NCBI GenBank assembly: GCA_946481065.1
Contig: CAMLMA010000030.1
Location: 1-15,560 of the forward strand
Length of the DNA: 15,560 nt
Reading direction: 5' to 3'
From: an uncultured Nitrosomonadales bacterium
Lineage (GTDB): Bacteria > Pseudomonadota > Gammaproteobacteria > Burkholderiales > Methylophilaceae
Translations under genes and position numbers: made by a program
Notes under the pieces: generated by a model
What the model was told of the DNA's origin: nothing
What the model saw: the letters and a program-made list of their open reading frames with translations, nothing else
The model's database searches: none
Shown here: piece by piece, positions 6,137 to 14,905 of the stretch
Position numbering within the stretch: position 1 is the stretch's first letter
Layout of the letters: each line of letters starts with the position of its first letter

Positions 6137-7923
6137 AACGCATCGCCCTCATCGGCATGCCCAATACGGGCAAATCGACCCTGTTCAACCGCATCAGCGG
6201 TGCGTCGGCGCGCGTCGGCAACTGGCCGGGGATCACGGTCGACCTCATGAGCGCGAAGATCCTGCTCGGCGGACATATCGTCGAGCTGATCGACCTGCCC
6301 GGCCTCTACGACCTGCATGGCTATTCGGACGACGAGCAGGTGGTGCGCGATTTCCTGGCGACCAACGCCGTCGACCTGGTCATGATCACGCTCAACGGCT
6401 CGCAGATCGATCGCCAGCTTTCGCTTGCCCTGCAGATTCGAGAACTCGGCCTGCCCGCCATCCTCATGTTGAACATGGTGGACGAATCTCGGCGCAACGG
6501 CATCACTATCGATACGCCGGTCCTGTCGCGGCAACTCAACATGCCTGTGATGCAGATCAGCGCCAAGCATGGCGAAGGCACTGCCGAAGCGCTGCGTCTG
6601 GCGGCCAAGCATCTTGACCAGCAGACTGGCACGGTATCGCCGGAGCAGATCAGCCAACTACTGCATGAAGACCACCGACTGGTGGAAGAGATGGAAGCGC
6701 TCGTCAAGGATACGGTGCATATCCCGGCGCAACTCAACGACCAGCTGACCGCGCGCATCGACCACCTGCTGCTGCATCCATGGTTCGGTATCCCGATCTT
6801 CTTCGCCGCGATGCTGCTGCTGTTCCAGTTCATCTTCACCGCGGGCGCTCCCTTGCAGGATGGCGTGGCCTGGCTGCTCGACACCCTGCGCGTGGATGTC
6901 CTGGAACCGCTGTTCACGGGCGCCCCGGCCTGGCTCAAGGGTTTGCTGCTCGACGGGATCTATAACGGGGTCGGCACCGTGGCGGCGTTCATTCCCATCA
7001 TCATCCTGTTCTTCCTGATCATGACCATGGTCGAGGATAGCGGCTATCTGTCGCGCGCGGCTTTCCTCATGGACACGCTGATGGCCAAGATGGGGCTCGA
7101 CGGCCGCGGCTTCGTCATGATGCTGATGGGATTTGGCTGCAACGTGCCGGCGCTGATGGGCACACGCGTCATGCGCTCGCGGGCGCTGCGCCTGCTGACC
7201 ATGCTGGTGATCCCGCTCTCGCTGTGCTCGGCGCGCCTGCAGGTGTTCGTTTTCATCACGGCCATCCTGTTCAGCCCGAGCAAGGCGCCGTTCGTGCTGT
7301 TCTTCCTCTACCTCGCGAGCTTCGCCGCGATCTTCCTCACGGCGCTACTGTTCAAGGGCAAATATGCCAGCCACGAGCCCTTCATCCTGGAACTGCCCCC
7401 CTACCGCTTCCCGACGCCAAGACAGGTCTGGTTGCGCGGCTGGCATGAAGTGCGGCACTTCCTGCACCGGGCGACCAAGTTCATCGTCATCGGCGTGGTC
7501 ATGGTCTGGCTGCTGACCAACTTCCCGCCAGGCGTGCACCCCGCCAGCAGCGAGACACTGGCCGGCCAGATCGGCACCTTCTTCGCGCCGGTGCTCAGTC
7601 CGATCGGCATCGACACCCAGCTCGCGATCGCGCTCATCTTCGGCTTCGTCGCCAAGGAGATCGTGGTCGGCTCGCTGGCCGTGATCTATGGTTTGCAGGG
7701 CGATGCGCTGATGCACCTGATGGGCCAGCAACTCGATTGGGTGCAAGGCATGAGCTTCATGTTGTTCACGCTGATCTACACGCCCTGCCTGTCCACCGTG
7801 GCCACACTGAAATCGGAATCGAAGAGCACCGGCTTCATGCTGCTCTCCATTGGCTGGTCGCTGGCACTGGCCTGGGTGGTAAGCTTTATCTTCTACCAGT
7901 CGGCGCGCGCCTTGGGGTTTTGA
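6133..7923 (+). CDS. feoB: FeoB, ferrous iron transporter with N-terminal GTPase domain
   Basis: The 596-residue protein imports Fe(II) across the inner membrane. The cytoplasmic G domain has GMPNTGKS (G1, 8-15), GNWPGITVDL (29-38, switch I/G2), DLPG (G3, 54-57), NMVD (G4, 114-117) and SAK (G5, 143-145), followed by a helical GDI-like linker to about residue 210. The membrane part starts near 218 and holds the two Gate regions with GFGCNVPALMGTR (C336) and PLSLCSARLQVF (C365). Most FeoB proteins have a Pro after ARL and a Tyr two residues on; here they are Gln and Phe. The protein is shorter than E. coli FeoB (773 residues) and lacks its C-terminal extension. No feoC follows. Translation is coupled to feoA; Fur control is likely. 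Confidence 0.95.
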   Translation: MKRIALIGMPNTGKSTLFNRISGASARVGNWPGITVDLMSAKILLGGHIVELIDLPGLYDLHGYSDDEQVVRDFLATNAVDLVMITLNGSQIDRQLSLALQIRELGLPAILMLNMVDESRRNGITIDTPVLSRQLNMPVMQISAKHGEGTAEALRLAAKHLDQQTGTVSPEQISQLLHEDHRLVEEMEALVKDTVHIPAQLNDQLTARIDHLLLHPWFGIPIFFAAMLLLFQFIFTAGAPLQDGVAWLLDTLRVDVLEPLFTGAPAWLKGLLLDGIYNGVGTVAAFIPIIILFFLIMTMVEDSGYLSRAAFLMDTLMAKMGLDGRGFVMMLMGFGCNVPALMGTRVMRSRALRLLTMLVIPLSLCSARLQVFVFITAILFSPSKAPFVLFFLYLASFAAIFLTALLFKGKYASHEPFILELPPYRFPTPRQVWLRGWHEVRHFLHRATKFIVIGVVMVWLLTNFPPGVHPASSETLAGQIGTFFAPVLSPIGIDTQLAIALIFGFVAKEIVVGSLAVIYGLQGDALMHLMGQQLDWVQGMSFMLFTLIYTPCLSTVATLKSESKSTGFMLLSIGWSLALAWVVSFIFYQSARALGF

Positions 7924-7930
7924 TCACGGG

Positions 7931-7966
7931 GATGCGCCAGGGCATCGATGCCAGTAGCGCATCTTT
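7931..7966 (+). terminator. Candidate terminator hairpin after feoB
   Basis: GATGCGC (7931-7937) pairs with GCGCATC (7957-7963), enclosing a second palindrome GGCATCGATGCC (7941-7952); TTT follows at once. The nested stem lies eight bases after the feoB stop. The short U-tract makes it a weak intrinsic terminator at best. The rest of the gap to 8074, between convergent genes, shows nothing I can name. Confidence 0.45.
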
Positions 7967-8074
7967 GAGGCCACACGGGCTAGAGACCGCAAGTACAAGC
8001 CCACATAGGAATCACAGCCGGAAAATTCGTGCTGCGCAAAGTCACGATTGAACAGCGCAAACCAGGCTACAGGG

Positions 8075-8449
8075 TCACCTGACGGCCGAGAACTCCAAGG
8101 CATTGCCATCCGGGTCGCGGCAGAACACCGCGGCACGACCGGACTTGCTCATGCTGTAGGCCACGCCAGCTTTATCTAGCGCCTCCCTGATCGGGGCGAC
8201 ATCTTCCACCGAGAATGCCACATGGTTGTCACGGCCGCCATGTTCCGGGCGCGTCACATGCTCATAGGGGTTAGGCACCACCATCAGGTGGAGCTGATTG
8301 GCGCCGATGTCGTACCAGACGCCCTCGAAACTGAAATCCGGGCGATTGGGATTGGGCGCAAGGCCGAGCAGGCCTTCGTAGAATTCACGGGAGCGCTTGA
8401 GATCGGAGACGATCAGGCCGGCATGCATGAGTTGCTTGATATGGATCAT
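8075..8449 (-). CDS. VOC-superfamily (glyoxalase/dioxygenase fold) protein
   Basis: The 124-residue product has the paired beta-alpha-beta-beta-beta units of the vicinal oxygen chelate fold. Likely metal ligands are H9 (MHAGLIVSDL), H54 (QLHLMV) or H76 (DNHVAFSV), and E119 in the closing DPDGNALEFSAVR. LKRSREFYEGLLGL (17-30) is the typical first helix. The family includes glyoxalase I, fosfomycin-resistance enzymes and ring-cleavage dioxygenases; the reaction here is not predictable. It is soluble with no signal peptide. There is no Shine-Dalgarno ahead of ATG 8449, which lies only four bases after the DUF486 stop, so it is probably translated by coupling as the last gene of the glnB block. 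Confidence 0.88.
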   Translation of the reverse strand: MIHIKQLMHAGLIVSDLKRSREFYEGLLGLAPNPNRPDFSFEGVWYDIGANQLHLMVVPNPYEHVTRPEHGGRDNHVAFSVEDVAPIREALDKAGVAYSMSKSGRAAVFCRDPDGNALEFSAVR

Positions 8450-8453
8450 AGGT

Positions 8454-8801
8454 TTATGTCGCGGTTCTGAACATGAAATAGACGGCCCCCATGAGGCACA
8501 GGCCCGCCCACAGAAAATCGAGTTTCATCGGCTGCTGCATGTAAAAGACGGCAAACGGTATGAATACGCTGAGCGTGATGACTTCCTGCAGGATCTTGAG
8601 CTGGGCCAGCGACAGGACGGTGAAACCGATACGGTTGCCCGGTACCTGGAACATGTATTCGAGGAAGGCAACGAGCCAGCTGAGGAAAGCGGCGATGTAC
8701 CAAGGCTTGCTGCCGAGGTTCTTCAGGTGGGCATACCAGGCGAACGTCATGAAGACGTTCGATATGCTCAACAGCAGGATGCTCTTGAGAACCGCCGGCA
8801 T
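8454..8801 (-). CDS. DUF486 / DMT-family small inner membrane protein
   Basis: The 115-residue protein fits the DUF486 family in length and pattern. Four hydrophobic segments are visible (about 5-22, 36-52, 60-85 and 93-112), with conserved pieces such as SNVFMTFAWYAHLK, EYMFQVPGNRIG, LSLAQLKILQEVITL and MKLDFLWAG. It resembles half of a drug/metabolite transporter, so a dimer is plausible, but no substrate is known. It starts eight bases after the glnB stop and ends four bases before the VOC gene, which places it in the same transcript. Family assignment is good, function unknown. Confidence 0.85.
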   Translation of the reverse strand: MPAVLKSILLLSISNVFMTFAWYAHLKNLGSKPWYIAAFLSWLVAFLEYMFQVPGNRIGFTVLSLAQLKILQEVITLSVFIPFAVFYMQQPMKLDFLWAGLCLMGAVYFMFRTAT

Positions 8802-8809
8802 ACCGCAGG

Positions 8810-9169
<360 letters not shown>

Positions 9170-9179
9170 CTAAAGGTGG

Positions 9180-10787
9180 TTAATGATTGAATCCGAACTT
9201 CGATGTTATCGGATATCGTCTGTCCTTGCCAAACCCCCGGTGCGTGATGCGCACACCGACCGGCGCCTGGCGCCGTTTATATTCGTTGATATCGATCAGG
9301 CGCACCACGCGCGCCACGTCCTGCTGGCGGAATCCCATCTCGATGATGTCCGACGGACTGCAATCATGCTCGACATAGGCCTCCATGATCGCGTCCAGCA
9401 CGGCATAGGGCGGCAGGCTGTCCTGGTCGGTCTGGCCCGGCCGCAACTCGGCTGATGGGGCGCGCAGGATGATGCGCTGCGGGATCACCGGCGACAGGCT
9501 GTTGCGATAATCCGCAAGCTTGTAGACCAGGGTCTTGGGCACGTCCTTCAGTAACGAGAAGCCGCCGGCCATATCGCCGTAGAGTGTCGAATATCCGACC
9601 GCCATCTCACTTTTGTTGCCGGTGGTGAGTACGATGCTGCCAAACTTGTTGGAGATGGCCATGAGCAGGGTGCCGCGGATACGCGCCTGCAGGTTCTCCT
9701 CTGCCGTATCGAAGGGCTTGCCGGCGAATTCGCCGGCCAGGGTCGCGCAGAACTGCTCGAACAGCGGCTTGATCGCCAGCTCCGAGTATTCGATCGCGAG
9801 GCCGGCAGCCATCTCGCGCGCATCGCTGACGCTGATGTCGGCCGTGAACTCGGACGGCATCATCAGCGCTTTGACCTTGTCGGCGCCCAGCGCGTCGACG
9901 GCGATCGCCAGCGTGAGCGCGGAATCGATACCGCCGGAGAGGCCGAGCACCACGCCCGGGAATCCGTTCTTGGTCACGTAATCGTGCAGGCCCAGGCAGA
10001 GCGCTTCATAGACCGAAGCCTCGAGGCCGAGCTGCGGATGGATATCGGCAGAGAGCGGATGGCTGCCGTCGAACACGATCACGCCCAGCGCCTGTTCGAA
10101 CGGCGGCAACTGCAGCGTCAGCGCGCCTTCGTCATCCAGCACGAAAGAGCCGCCATCGAACACCAGTTCATCCTGGCCGCCGACGAGATTGGTATAGATG
10201 ACCGGCATGCCGGTCTCCTGCACCCGCTGCTTCAGCACATCGTGACGCGTCAGCTGCTTGTCGATATGGAAAGGCGAGGCATTGAGCGCCAGCAGCACCT
10301 CGGCACCGGCCTTGCGCGCCATGATCGCCGGACCTGGCTCCCAGACATCGGCGCAGATGACCACGCCGAAACGGACGCCCTCGTGCGTGAACACCAATGC
10401 TTCGCTGCCTGGGGTGAAATAACGCACTTCGTCGAAAACGCTGTGGTTGGGCAGCACCTGTTTGCGATAGGTGGCGGTGATGGCGCCGGACTGCAGCACC
10501 GAAGCAGCGTTGTAGCAATCGCCGTTCTCGACCAAGGGATGGCCGACGACGACCGTGATGCCTGCGGGCAAGCTAGACGCCAGTTGGCGCAAGGCCTCCT
10601 CGCAAGCACGATTGAAATCGTCGCGTAACAGCAGGTCTTCCGGCGGATACCCGCTCAGCGCCAGCTCCGGGGTCAGCATCAGGCTGCAGCCCTTGGCAAT
10701 GGCCTGCCGCGCATAGTCGACGATCCTGGCACTGTTGCCGGCAAGATCGCCGACCGTGCAGTTGATCTGGGCTATCGCGATCTTCAT
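9180..10787 (-). CDS. nadE: Glutamine-dependent NAD+ synthetase
   Basis: The 535-residue enzyme makes NAD+ from nicotinic acid adenine dinucleotide, ATP and glutamine. The N-terminal nitrilase-like glutaminase domain (about 1-250) has the complete triad E41 (TPELALSGYPPEDL), K109 (YRKQVLPN) and C145 (VICADVWEPGP). The C-terminal synthetase domain holds the PP-loop LGLSGGIDSALTLA (281-294), TTGNKSEMAVGY (around 395) and the end motif KDRRYPITSKF. Length and architecture fit the glutamine-dependent NadE form; a nearby ammonia-only enzyme would be about 270 residues. It is cytoplasmic. The Shine-Dalgarno is poor. The 78-base gap from the ankyrin gene shows no clear terminator, so read-through from sucCD is possible. 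glnB follows in 31 bases. Confidence 0.96.
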   Translation of the reverse strand: MKIAIAQINCTVGDLAGNSARIVDYARQAIAKGCSLMLTPELALSGYPPEDLLLRDDFNRACEEALRQLASSLPAGITVVVGHPLVENGDCYNAASVLQSGAITATYRKQVLPNHSVFDEVRYFTPGSEALVFTHEGVRFGVVICADVWEPGPAIMARKAGAEVLLALNASPFHIDKQLTRHDVLKQRVQETGMPVIYTNLVGGQDELVFDGGSFVLDDEGALTLQLPPFEQALGVIVFDGSHPLSADIHPQLGLEASVYEALCLGLHDYVTKNGFPGVVLGLSGGIDSALTLAIAVDALGADKVKALMMPSEFTADISVSDAREMAAGLAIEYSELAIKPLFEQFCATLAGEFAGKPFDTAEENLQARIRGTLLMAISNKFGSIVLTTGNKSEMAVGYSTLYGDMAGGFSLLKDVPKTLVYKLADYRNSLSPVIPQRIILRAPSAELRPGQTDQDSLPPYAVLDAIMEAYVEHDCSPSDIIEMGFRQQDVARVVRLIDINEYKRRQAPVGVRITHRGFGKDRRYPITSKFGFNH

Positions 10788-10865
10788 GGAATGGTCTTCA
10801 TGCGGGATTCACGGTGTGGCTGCCGCGATACGCAAGAAGCGCAGCCGCAGCGGTCAGGCGGGTGC

Positions 10866-11813
10866 TCAATAACTGCCTCCGGCATCCTTGATCATCTGGA
10901 TGATCTCCGGATCACCGGCCTTCAGCGCATAGACCAGCGCCGTCAGGCCATACTGGTCCTTGGCCTTGACGTCTGCGCCATGCGCCAGCAGCAGCTGGAC
11001 CATGCTCGGCGATTTGTTGCTCACGGCCACTTGTAGGAGCGGTGTGCCTTCCGAGTCCTCATGGTTGACGTCGCCACCTTTATCCAGCAGCAACTTGGCG
11101 GTATCGACCTTGGATTTCTTCACGGCCCAACTCAGCGCCGTCCATTTGGTACTGTCCACCGCACCGACCTTGGCGCCGCGTTCCAGCAGCAGGGCAACGG
11201 CTTCGGTATTGCCTTCGCGGGCGGCGTACATCAGCGCGGTGAGGCCGAAACGATCACGCTCCGCGGTATCGGCGCCACTGTTGAGCAGGGTCTCGATGGT
11301 TTTCAGGTCACCGTTCTTGGCGGCGTACATGAGGATGGTCTTGCCGTCGTCGCTCTTGCTGTTGGGGCTGATGCCGTGTTTGAGCAAGAGATCCACCGTT
11401 TCGAAGTAGCCAGAGGTGGCCGCCATGCCGAGCGCGCTCCAGCCGGATTCGTCACGCACCTTGGGGTCGGCCCCTTTCTCCAGCAGCACCTGCACGGTCG
11501 GCACGAAGTTCTTCTTGGCAGCGAACATCAGCGCTGTCCAGCCGCCCTTGTCCTTGGCGTTGATGTCGGCCCCCTTATCCAGCAGCAGGCGCACGACGTC
11601 GGCGCGATCCTTGCGCGCGGCGTACATCAACGCCGTGATGCCGTCAGCATCCCTGGTGTTGGGGTCGGTGCCGCTAGCCAGCATGGCCTGTACCGTCTGT
11701 ATATCGCCCTTGGCCGACACGGTCAGGAGATAGGGGATACTCTCCTGTGCCTGCAGCGTCAGGCTGAAGCAGCATGCGAAGGTGATTAGGATGAGGCCGA
11801 GTTTGCGTAACAT
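10866..11813 (-). CDS. Exported ankyrin-repeat protein
   Basis: From ATG 11813 the product is 315 residues, behind GGGAG five bases upstream. A Sec signal peptide is visible: Arg3/Lys4, hydrophobic LGLILITFACCFSLTL, and a likely cut after LQA at residue 22. The mature part is almost wholly ankyrin repeats, nine of about 33 residues, each with the pattern DxxGxTALMYAAxxGxxxxVxLLLxxGAD. No catalytic domain is present, so a protein-binding role in the periplasm is likely. It sits 10 bases after sucD and must share its transcript. A related idea is the periplasmic ankyrin protein AnkB, needed for catalase activity in Pseudomonas, but no catalase is nearby. The partner is unknown. Confidence 0.9.
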   Translation of the reverse strand: MLRKLGLILITFACCFSLTLQAQESIPYLLTVSAKGDIQTVQAMLASGTDPNTRDADGITALMYAARKDRADVVRLLLDKGADINAKDKGGWTALMFAAKKNFVPTVQVLLEKGADPKVRDESGWSALGMAATSGYFETVDLLLKHGISPNSKSDDGKTILMYAAKNGDLKTIETLLNSGADTAERDRFGLTALMYAAREGNTEAVALLLERGAKVGAVDSTKWTALSWAVKKSKVDTAKLLLDKGGDVNHEDSEGTPLLQVAVSNKSPSMVQLLLAHGADVKAKDQYGLTALVYALKAGDPEIIQMIKDAGGSY

Positions 11814-11823
11814 AGAACTCCCG

Positions 11824-12705
11824 TTATCTGGATTGAGCCTGGATGGCCGCTTGTACCGCTTTGCCAAGATCGGCCGGCGAACTGGCGACGACGACCCCAG
11901 CCTGTTCCAGCGCGCGGATCTTGTCTTCCGCCTTGCCACTACCGCCGGAGATGATGGCGCCGGCATGGCCCATGCGCTTGCCCTTGGGCGCGGTCTGGCC
12001 GGCGATATAACCCGCCACCGGTTTGGTCATATGATGCCGGATGTAGTCGGCAGCGGCCTCCTCATCACTGCCGCCGATCTCGCCGACCATGATGACCGCT
12101 TCGGTCTCCGGGTCGGCCTCGAACAACTGCAGGCAATCGATGAAGTTAAGCCCGCGGATCGGATCGCCGCCGATACCCACGCAGGTCGACTGACCCAGAC
12201 CCAGCGCAGTCGTCTGGTGCACGGCTTCATAGGTCAGCGTGCCGGAACGCGACACGATGCCGACCTTGCCGCGCAGGTGGATACTGCCGGGCATGATGCC
12301 GATCTTGCATTCATCCGGCGTGATGACGCCTGGGCAATTGGGGCCGACCATGCGCACGCCGTTGGCTTTGAGTGCCGCCTTGACGTTCAGCATGTCCAGT
12401 ACCGGGATCCCCTCGGTGATGCAGACGATGAGTTCGATGCCGGCATCGGCCGCCTCCAGGATCGAATCCGCGGCATAGGCCGGCGGCACATAGATCATGG
12501 TCGCTGAAGCGCCAGTCTCGCGCACGGCTTCACGCATGGTATTGAAGACCGGCAGCCCCAGGTGCTGCTGACCGCCCTTGCCCGGCGTCACGCCGCCGAC
12601 CATCTTGGTGCCGTAAGCCAGCGCCTGCTCGGAGTGGAACGTCCCCTGCTTGCCGGTGAAGCCCTGGCACAAGACCTTGGTATCTTTGTTTACGAGAATC
12701 GCCAT
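11824..12705 (-). CDS. sucD: Succinyl-CoA synthetase (ADP-forming) alpha subunit
   Basis: The 293-residue protein has the CoA-binding Rossmann domain with [12 protein letters not shown] (13-24) and [14 protein letters not shown] (37-50), then VGPNCPGVI (120-128), [11 protein letters not shown] and the phosphohistidine loop [14 protein letters not shown] with the active-site H247. With SucC it converts succinyl-CoA, ADP and phosphate to succinate, CoA and ATP in the TCA cycle. AAGGTG four bases before the ATG and a one-base gap to sucC show tight coupling. Length and motifs are standard. The usual partners sucA and sucB are not within the window. Confidence 0.97.
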   Translation of the reverse strand: MAILVNKDTKVLCQGFTGKQGTFHSEQALAYGTKMVGGVTPGKGGQQHLGLPVFNTMREAVRETGASATMIYVPPAYAADSILEAADAGIELIVCITEGIPVLDMLNVKAALKANGVRMVGPNCPGVITPDECKIGIMPGSIHLRGKVGIVSRSGTLTYEAVHQTTALGLGQSTCVGIGGDPIRGLNFIDCLQLFEADPETEAVIMVGEIGGSDEEAAADYIRHHMTKPVAGYIAGQTAPKGKRMGHAGAIISGGSGKAEDKIRALEQAGVVVASSPADLGKAVQAAIQAQSR

Positions 12706-12706
12706 A

Positions 12707-13870
12707 TCACACCTTCACAGCCGCCACAGCCTGTTGGGCTGCGTCAGTCAAACCGTTAGCCGAGATGATCGAGAGTCCGCTCTCGCTCAGCATCTTTCTA
12801 CCCAACTCAACGTTGGTCCCTTCCAGTCGGACGACAACCGGGATAGTGATGCCGACTTCACGCACCGCAGTGATGATGCCCTCGGCGATGATGTCGCAGC
12901 GCATGATGCCGCCAAAGATATTGACCAGGATCGCCTTGACGTTGTTGTCGGCGAGGATGATCTTGAACGCCTTGGCCACCGTCTCCGCCGTGGCACCGCC
13001 ACCGACGTCGAGAAAATTGGCCGGTGAACCTCCGTGCAGCTTGATCAGGTCCATGGTCGCCATGGCCAGCCCTGCGCCGTTGACCATACAACCGATATTG
13101 CCGTTGAGCGCGATGTAATTGAGACCGCTGGAATGCGCCTGCGCCTCCTTGGCGTCATCCTGGCTCCAGTCGCGCTGCTCGGCGAGCGCCTTCTGACGGT
13201 ACAGCGCGTTATCGTCGATGCTGATCTTGCAATCGAGCGCAACCAGCGCGCCATCGGTGGTGACCACCAGCGGATTGATCTCCAGCAAGGACAGATCGTT
13301 CTCCTTGAACAGGCGGTAGAGCCCCTTGGCCAGCCGAGTGAAGGCCGCGACCTGGTCGCCGACCAGGCCAAGGCCAAACGCCAGGTTGCGTGCCTGGAAA
13401 TCCACCAGGCCATTCAACGGGTCGCACACCTCCTGCAGGATCTGCTCGGGGTGATGCGCCGCGATCTCTTCGATGTCCATGCCGCCAGAAGCGGAAGCCA
13501 CCATGACCACACGTTCCAGACTGCGATCGACGAGCAGCGACAGATAGAGTTCACGCGCGATGGGCAGGGTCTGCTCGACCAGCACGCGCGTCACCAGTTG
13601 GCCATCCGGCGCGTTCTGGTAAGTCACCAGCGGCTTGCCGATCAGGCTTTCGACCGCGGTACGCAGTTCGGCGTTGGATCTCACCAGCTTGACGCCGCCG
13701 GACTTGCCGCGGCCACCCGCGTGGATCTGGGCCTTGACCACCCAGGCATCGCCACCGATCTGCTTGGCAGCCAGCGTGGCGGCATCGGCGGTATCGACGA
13801 CTTCGCCCTTGGGGATCGCCAAACCATAGTGTTGCAGCAGGTGTTTGGCCTGGAATTCGTGTAGATTCAT
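12707..13870 (-). CDS. sucC: Succinyl-CoA synthetase (ADP-forming) beta subunit
   Basis: The 387-residue protein starts [17 protein letters not shown], as in E. coli SucC (388 residues). The ATP-grasp domain shows [18 protein letters not shown] (44-61), [16 protein letters not shown] with N199, and D213 in ALDCK, the Mg-nucleotide ligands. The C-terminal ligase domain has [19 protein letters not shown] and FLDVGGGA. It binds nucleotide and succinate and, with SucD, carries out the substrate-level phosphorylation of the TCA cycle. The reading frame is open 34 codons further upstream, but the family N-terminus fixes ATG 13870. The Shine-Dalgarno is weak. It is the first gene of the minus-strand block that runs to 8075. 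Confidence 0.97.
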   Translation of the reverse strand: MNLHEFQAKHLLQHYGLAIPKGEVVDTADAATLAAKQIGGDAWVVKAQIHAGGRGKSGGVKLVRSNAELRTAVESLIGKPLVTYQNAPDGQLVTRVLVEQTLPIARELYLSLLVDRSLERVVMVASASGGMDIEEIAAHHPEQILQEVCDPLNGLVDFQARNLAFGLGLVGDQVAAFTRLAKGLYRLFKENDLSLLEINPLVVTTDGALVALDCKISIDDNALYRQKALAEQRDWSQDDAKEAQAHSSGLNYIALNGNIGCMVNGAGLAMATMDLIKLHGGSPANFLDVGGGATAETVAKAFKIILADNNVKAILVNIFGGIMRCDIIAEGIITAVREVGITIPVVVRLEGTNVELGRKMLSESGLSIISANGLTDAAQQAVAAVKV

Positions 13871-13890
13871 GGAAATGCTTTGTTGTTTTT

Positions 13891-13918
13891 CAAAATAGCT
13901 TATTTTGGCCGAATTCGG
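13891..13918. promoter_or_regulatory. Two adjacent palindromes in the sucC leader or promoter
   Basis: CAAAATAGCTTATTTTG (13891-13907) is a perfect inverted repeat with 7-base arms and a 3-base centre. CCGAATTCGG (13909-13918) is a perfect 10-base palindrome next to it. Both lie 20-50 bases ahead of the sucC start, where a repressor site or the promoter itself is expected. I cannot place a convincing -35/-10 pair for sucC here, nor name a regulator. Confidence 0.45.
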
Positions 13919-13954
13919 GGCAATTAGCCAGCCAAATACCCGCGGCCAACGCCC

Positions 13955-13982
13955 TCGGCACGGCTCTGGCACGGTGTATAAT
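13955..13982 (+). promoter_or_regulatory. Candidate sigma70 promoter for serB
   Basis: TATAAT (13977-13982) is a perfect -10 hexamer, preceded by TCGGCA (13955-13960) at a 16-base spacing as a weak -35. Transcription would start near 13989, about 29 bases before the chosen serB ATG. TGGCACG at 13967-13973 resembles a sigma54 -24 element, but the matching -12 GC is absent. Confidence 0.6.
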
Positions 13983-14017
13983 CCGGTTCACAAAAATCCT
14001 TGATGACCTGGAATCCC

Positions 14018-14869
14018 ATGCGTTTCGTCATACAGCATCCGGCCATGTTGCCGCAGCATCTGCAAGCACTCTCCGCCATCGCGCAAGCGCATGCTTTCAC
14101 CCGCATCAACGCCGACGCCTACTACCTTAAATTCGACAGCGAACCGCAGGCGCCGCTGCTGCTGCGTTTGCGCGCCTATTGCGCAGAACACGGCCTCGAC
14201 TGCGCACTCGTACCCGACAGCCAGACCTTGCAACATTTTGGCCTGGCGGTGATGGACATGGATTCGACGCTGATCAGCATCGAATGTATCGACGAGATCG
14301 CCGACATGTGCGGTCTCAAGAAAGAGATCTCGATGGTGACCGAGAGCGCCATGCGCGGCGAGATCGAATTCGCCGAGAGCCTGCGTCAACGTGTCGCGTT
14401 GCTCAAGGGGCTGGAGGAATCGGCCTTGCAGCGCGTGATCGACGAACGGCTCACGCTCAATCCCGGCGCCTTGCAATGGATCCAGGCATGCAAGCAGCAC
14501 GGCATCACCACCCTGCTGGTGTCCGGCGGGTTCGACTTCTTCGCCGAACGCGTGCGCGCCATGACCGGCATCGACCATATCCGCGCCAACACGCTGGAGA
14601 TCGTCGATCACCGGCTCACCGGCAAGGTGCTGGGGCATATCATCGATGGTCAGGCCAAGGCGGATTCGCTCATCAGCCTGCGAGACCAGCTCGGCCTGCA
14701 GGCTTCACAGGTGATCGCCATCGGTGACGGCGCCAACGATTTGAAGATGATGTCGGTAGCCGCGGTGGGCGTGGCTTACCACGCCAAGCCCATCGTCCAG
14801 CAGCAAGCCACTTATGCCTTGAACCAGATGGGCCTGGACGGCATCGCCAATCTTTTCACGGTGATCTGA
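14018..14869 (+). CDS. serB: Phosphoserine phosphatase
   Basis: The 283-residue HAD-family enzyme catalyses the last step of serine synthesis, phosphoserine to serine. Motif I is VMDMDSTLI with nucleophile D80 and acid D82, followed by the substrate-binding ECIDEIAD (89-96); motif II is VSGGFDFF (168-175); motif III/IV is K214 in GQAKADS and IGDGANDLKMM (235-245). The N-terminal 70 residues form a short ACT-like regulatory region, smaller than in E. coli SerB (322 residues). ATG 14018 is chosen because GGAA lies just ahead; ATG 14003 or TTG 14000 would add five or six residues. It is a single-gene unit between a TATAAT promoter and a strong terminator. Confidence 0.95.
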   Translation: MRFVIQHPAMLPQHLQALSAIAQAHAFTRINADAYYLKFDSEPQAPLLLRLRAYCAEHGLDCALVPDSQTLQHFGLAVMDMDSTLISIECIDEIADMCGLKKEISMVTESAMRGEIEFAESLRQRVALLKGLEESALQRVIDERLTLNPGALQWIQACKQHGITTLLVSGGFDFFAERVRAMTGIDHIRANTLEIVDHRLTGKVLGHIIDGQAKADSLISLRDQLGLQASQVIAIGDGANDLKMMSVAAVGVAYHAKPIVQQQATYALNQMGLDGIANLFTVI

Positions 14870-14905
14870 AGCGGGCGCCCAACCCCGCGCATAACGCCAT
14901 GATGC

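Noticed and set aside
10866..11750. Regularly spaced repeats, considered as a CRISPR array or DNA repeat
   Set aside because: The roughly 99-base period is the 33-residue ankyrin repeat; DNA copies are diverged and lie in one open frame.
11851..11856. Search for tRNA, rRNA, riboswitch or mobile-element ends across the window
   Set aside because: No cloverleaf, conserved leader or terminal inverted repeat with a transposase was found. Intergenic space is too short to hide a sizeable RNA gene, though a small RNA cannot be excluded.
11814..11966. 51-codon N-terminal extension of the ankyrin protein
   Set aside because: It would overlap sucD, is Arg/Pro-rich, and would bury the clear signal peptide and Shine-Dalgarno at 11813.
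13034..13864. 276-codon open frame opposite sucC
   Set aside because: Mirror of codon bias in sucC, which is confirmed by N199, D213 and the family N-terminus. Similar mirror frames opposite nadE (9984-10628) and the ankyrin gene (11061-11789) were dropped for the same reason.
13967..13982. TGGCACG as a sigma54 -24 element before serB
   Set aside because: The bases at the -12 position are ATAAT, without the required GC; the TATAAT box explains the site better.
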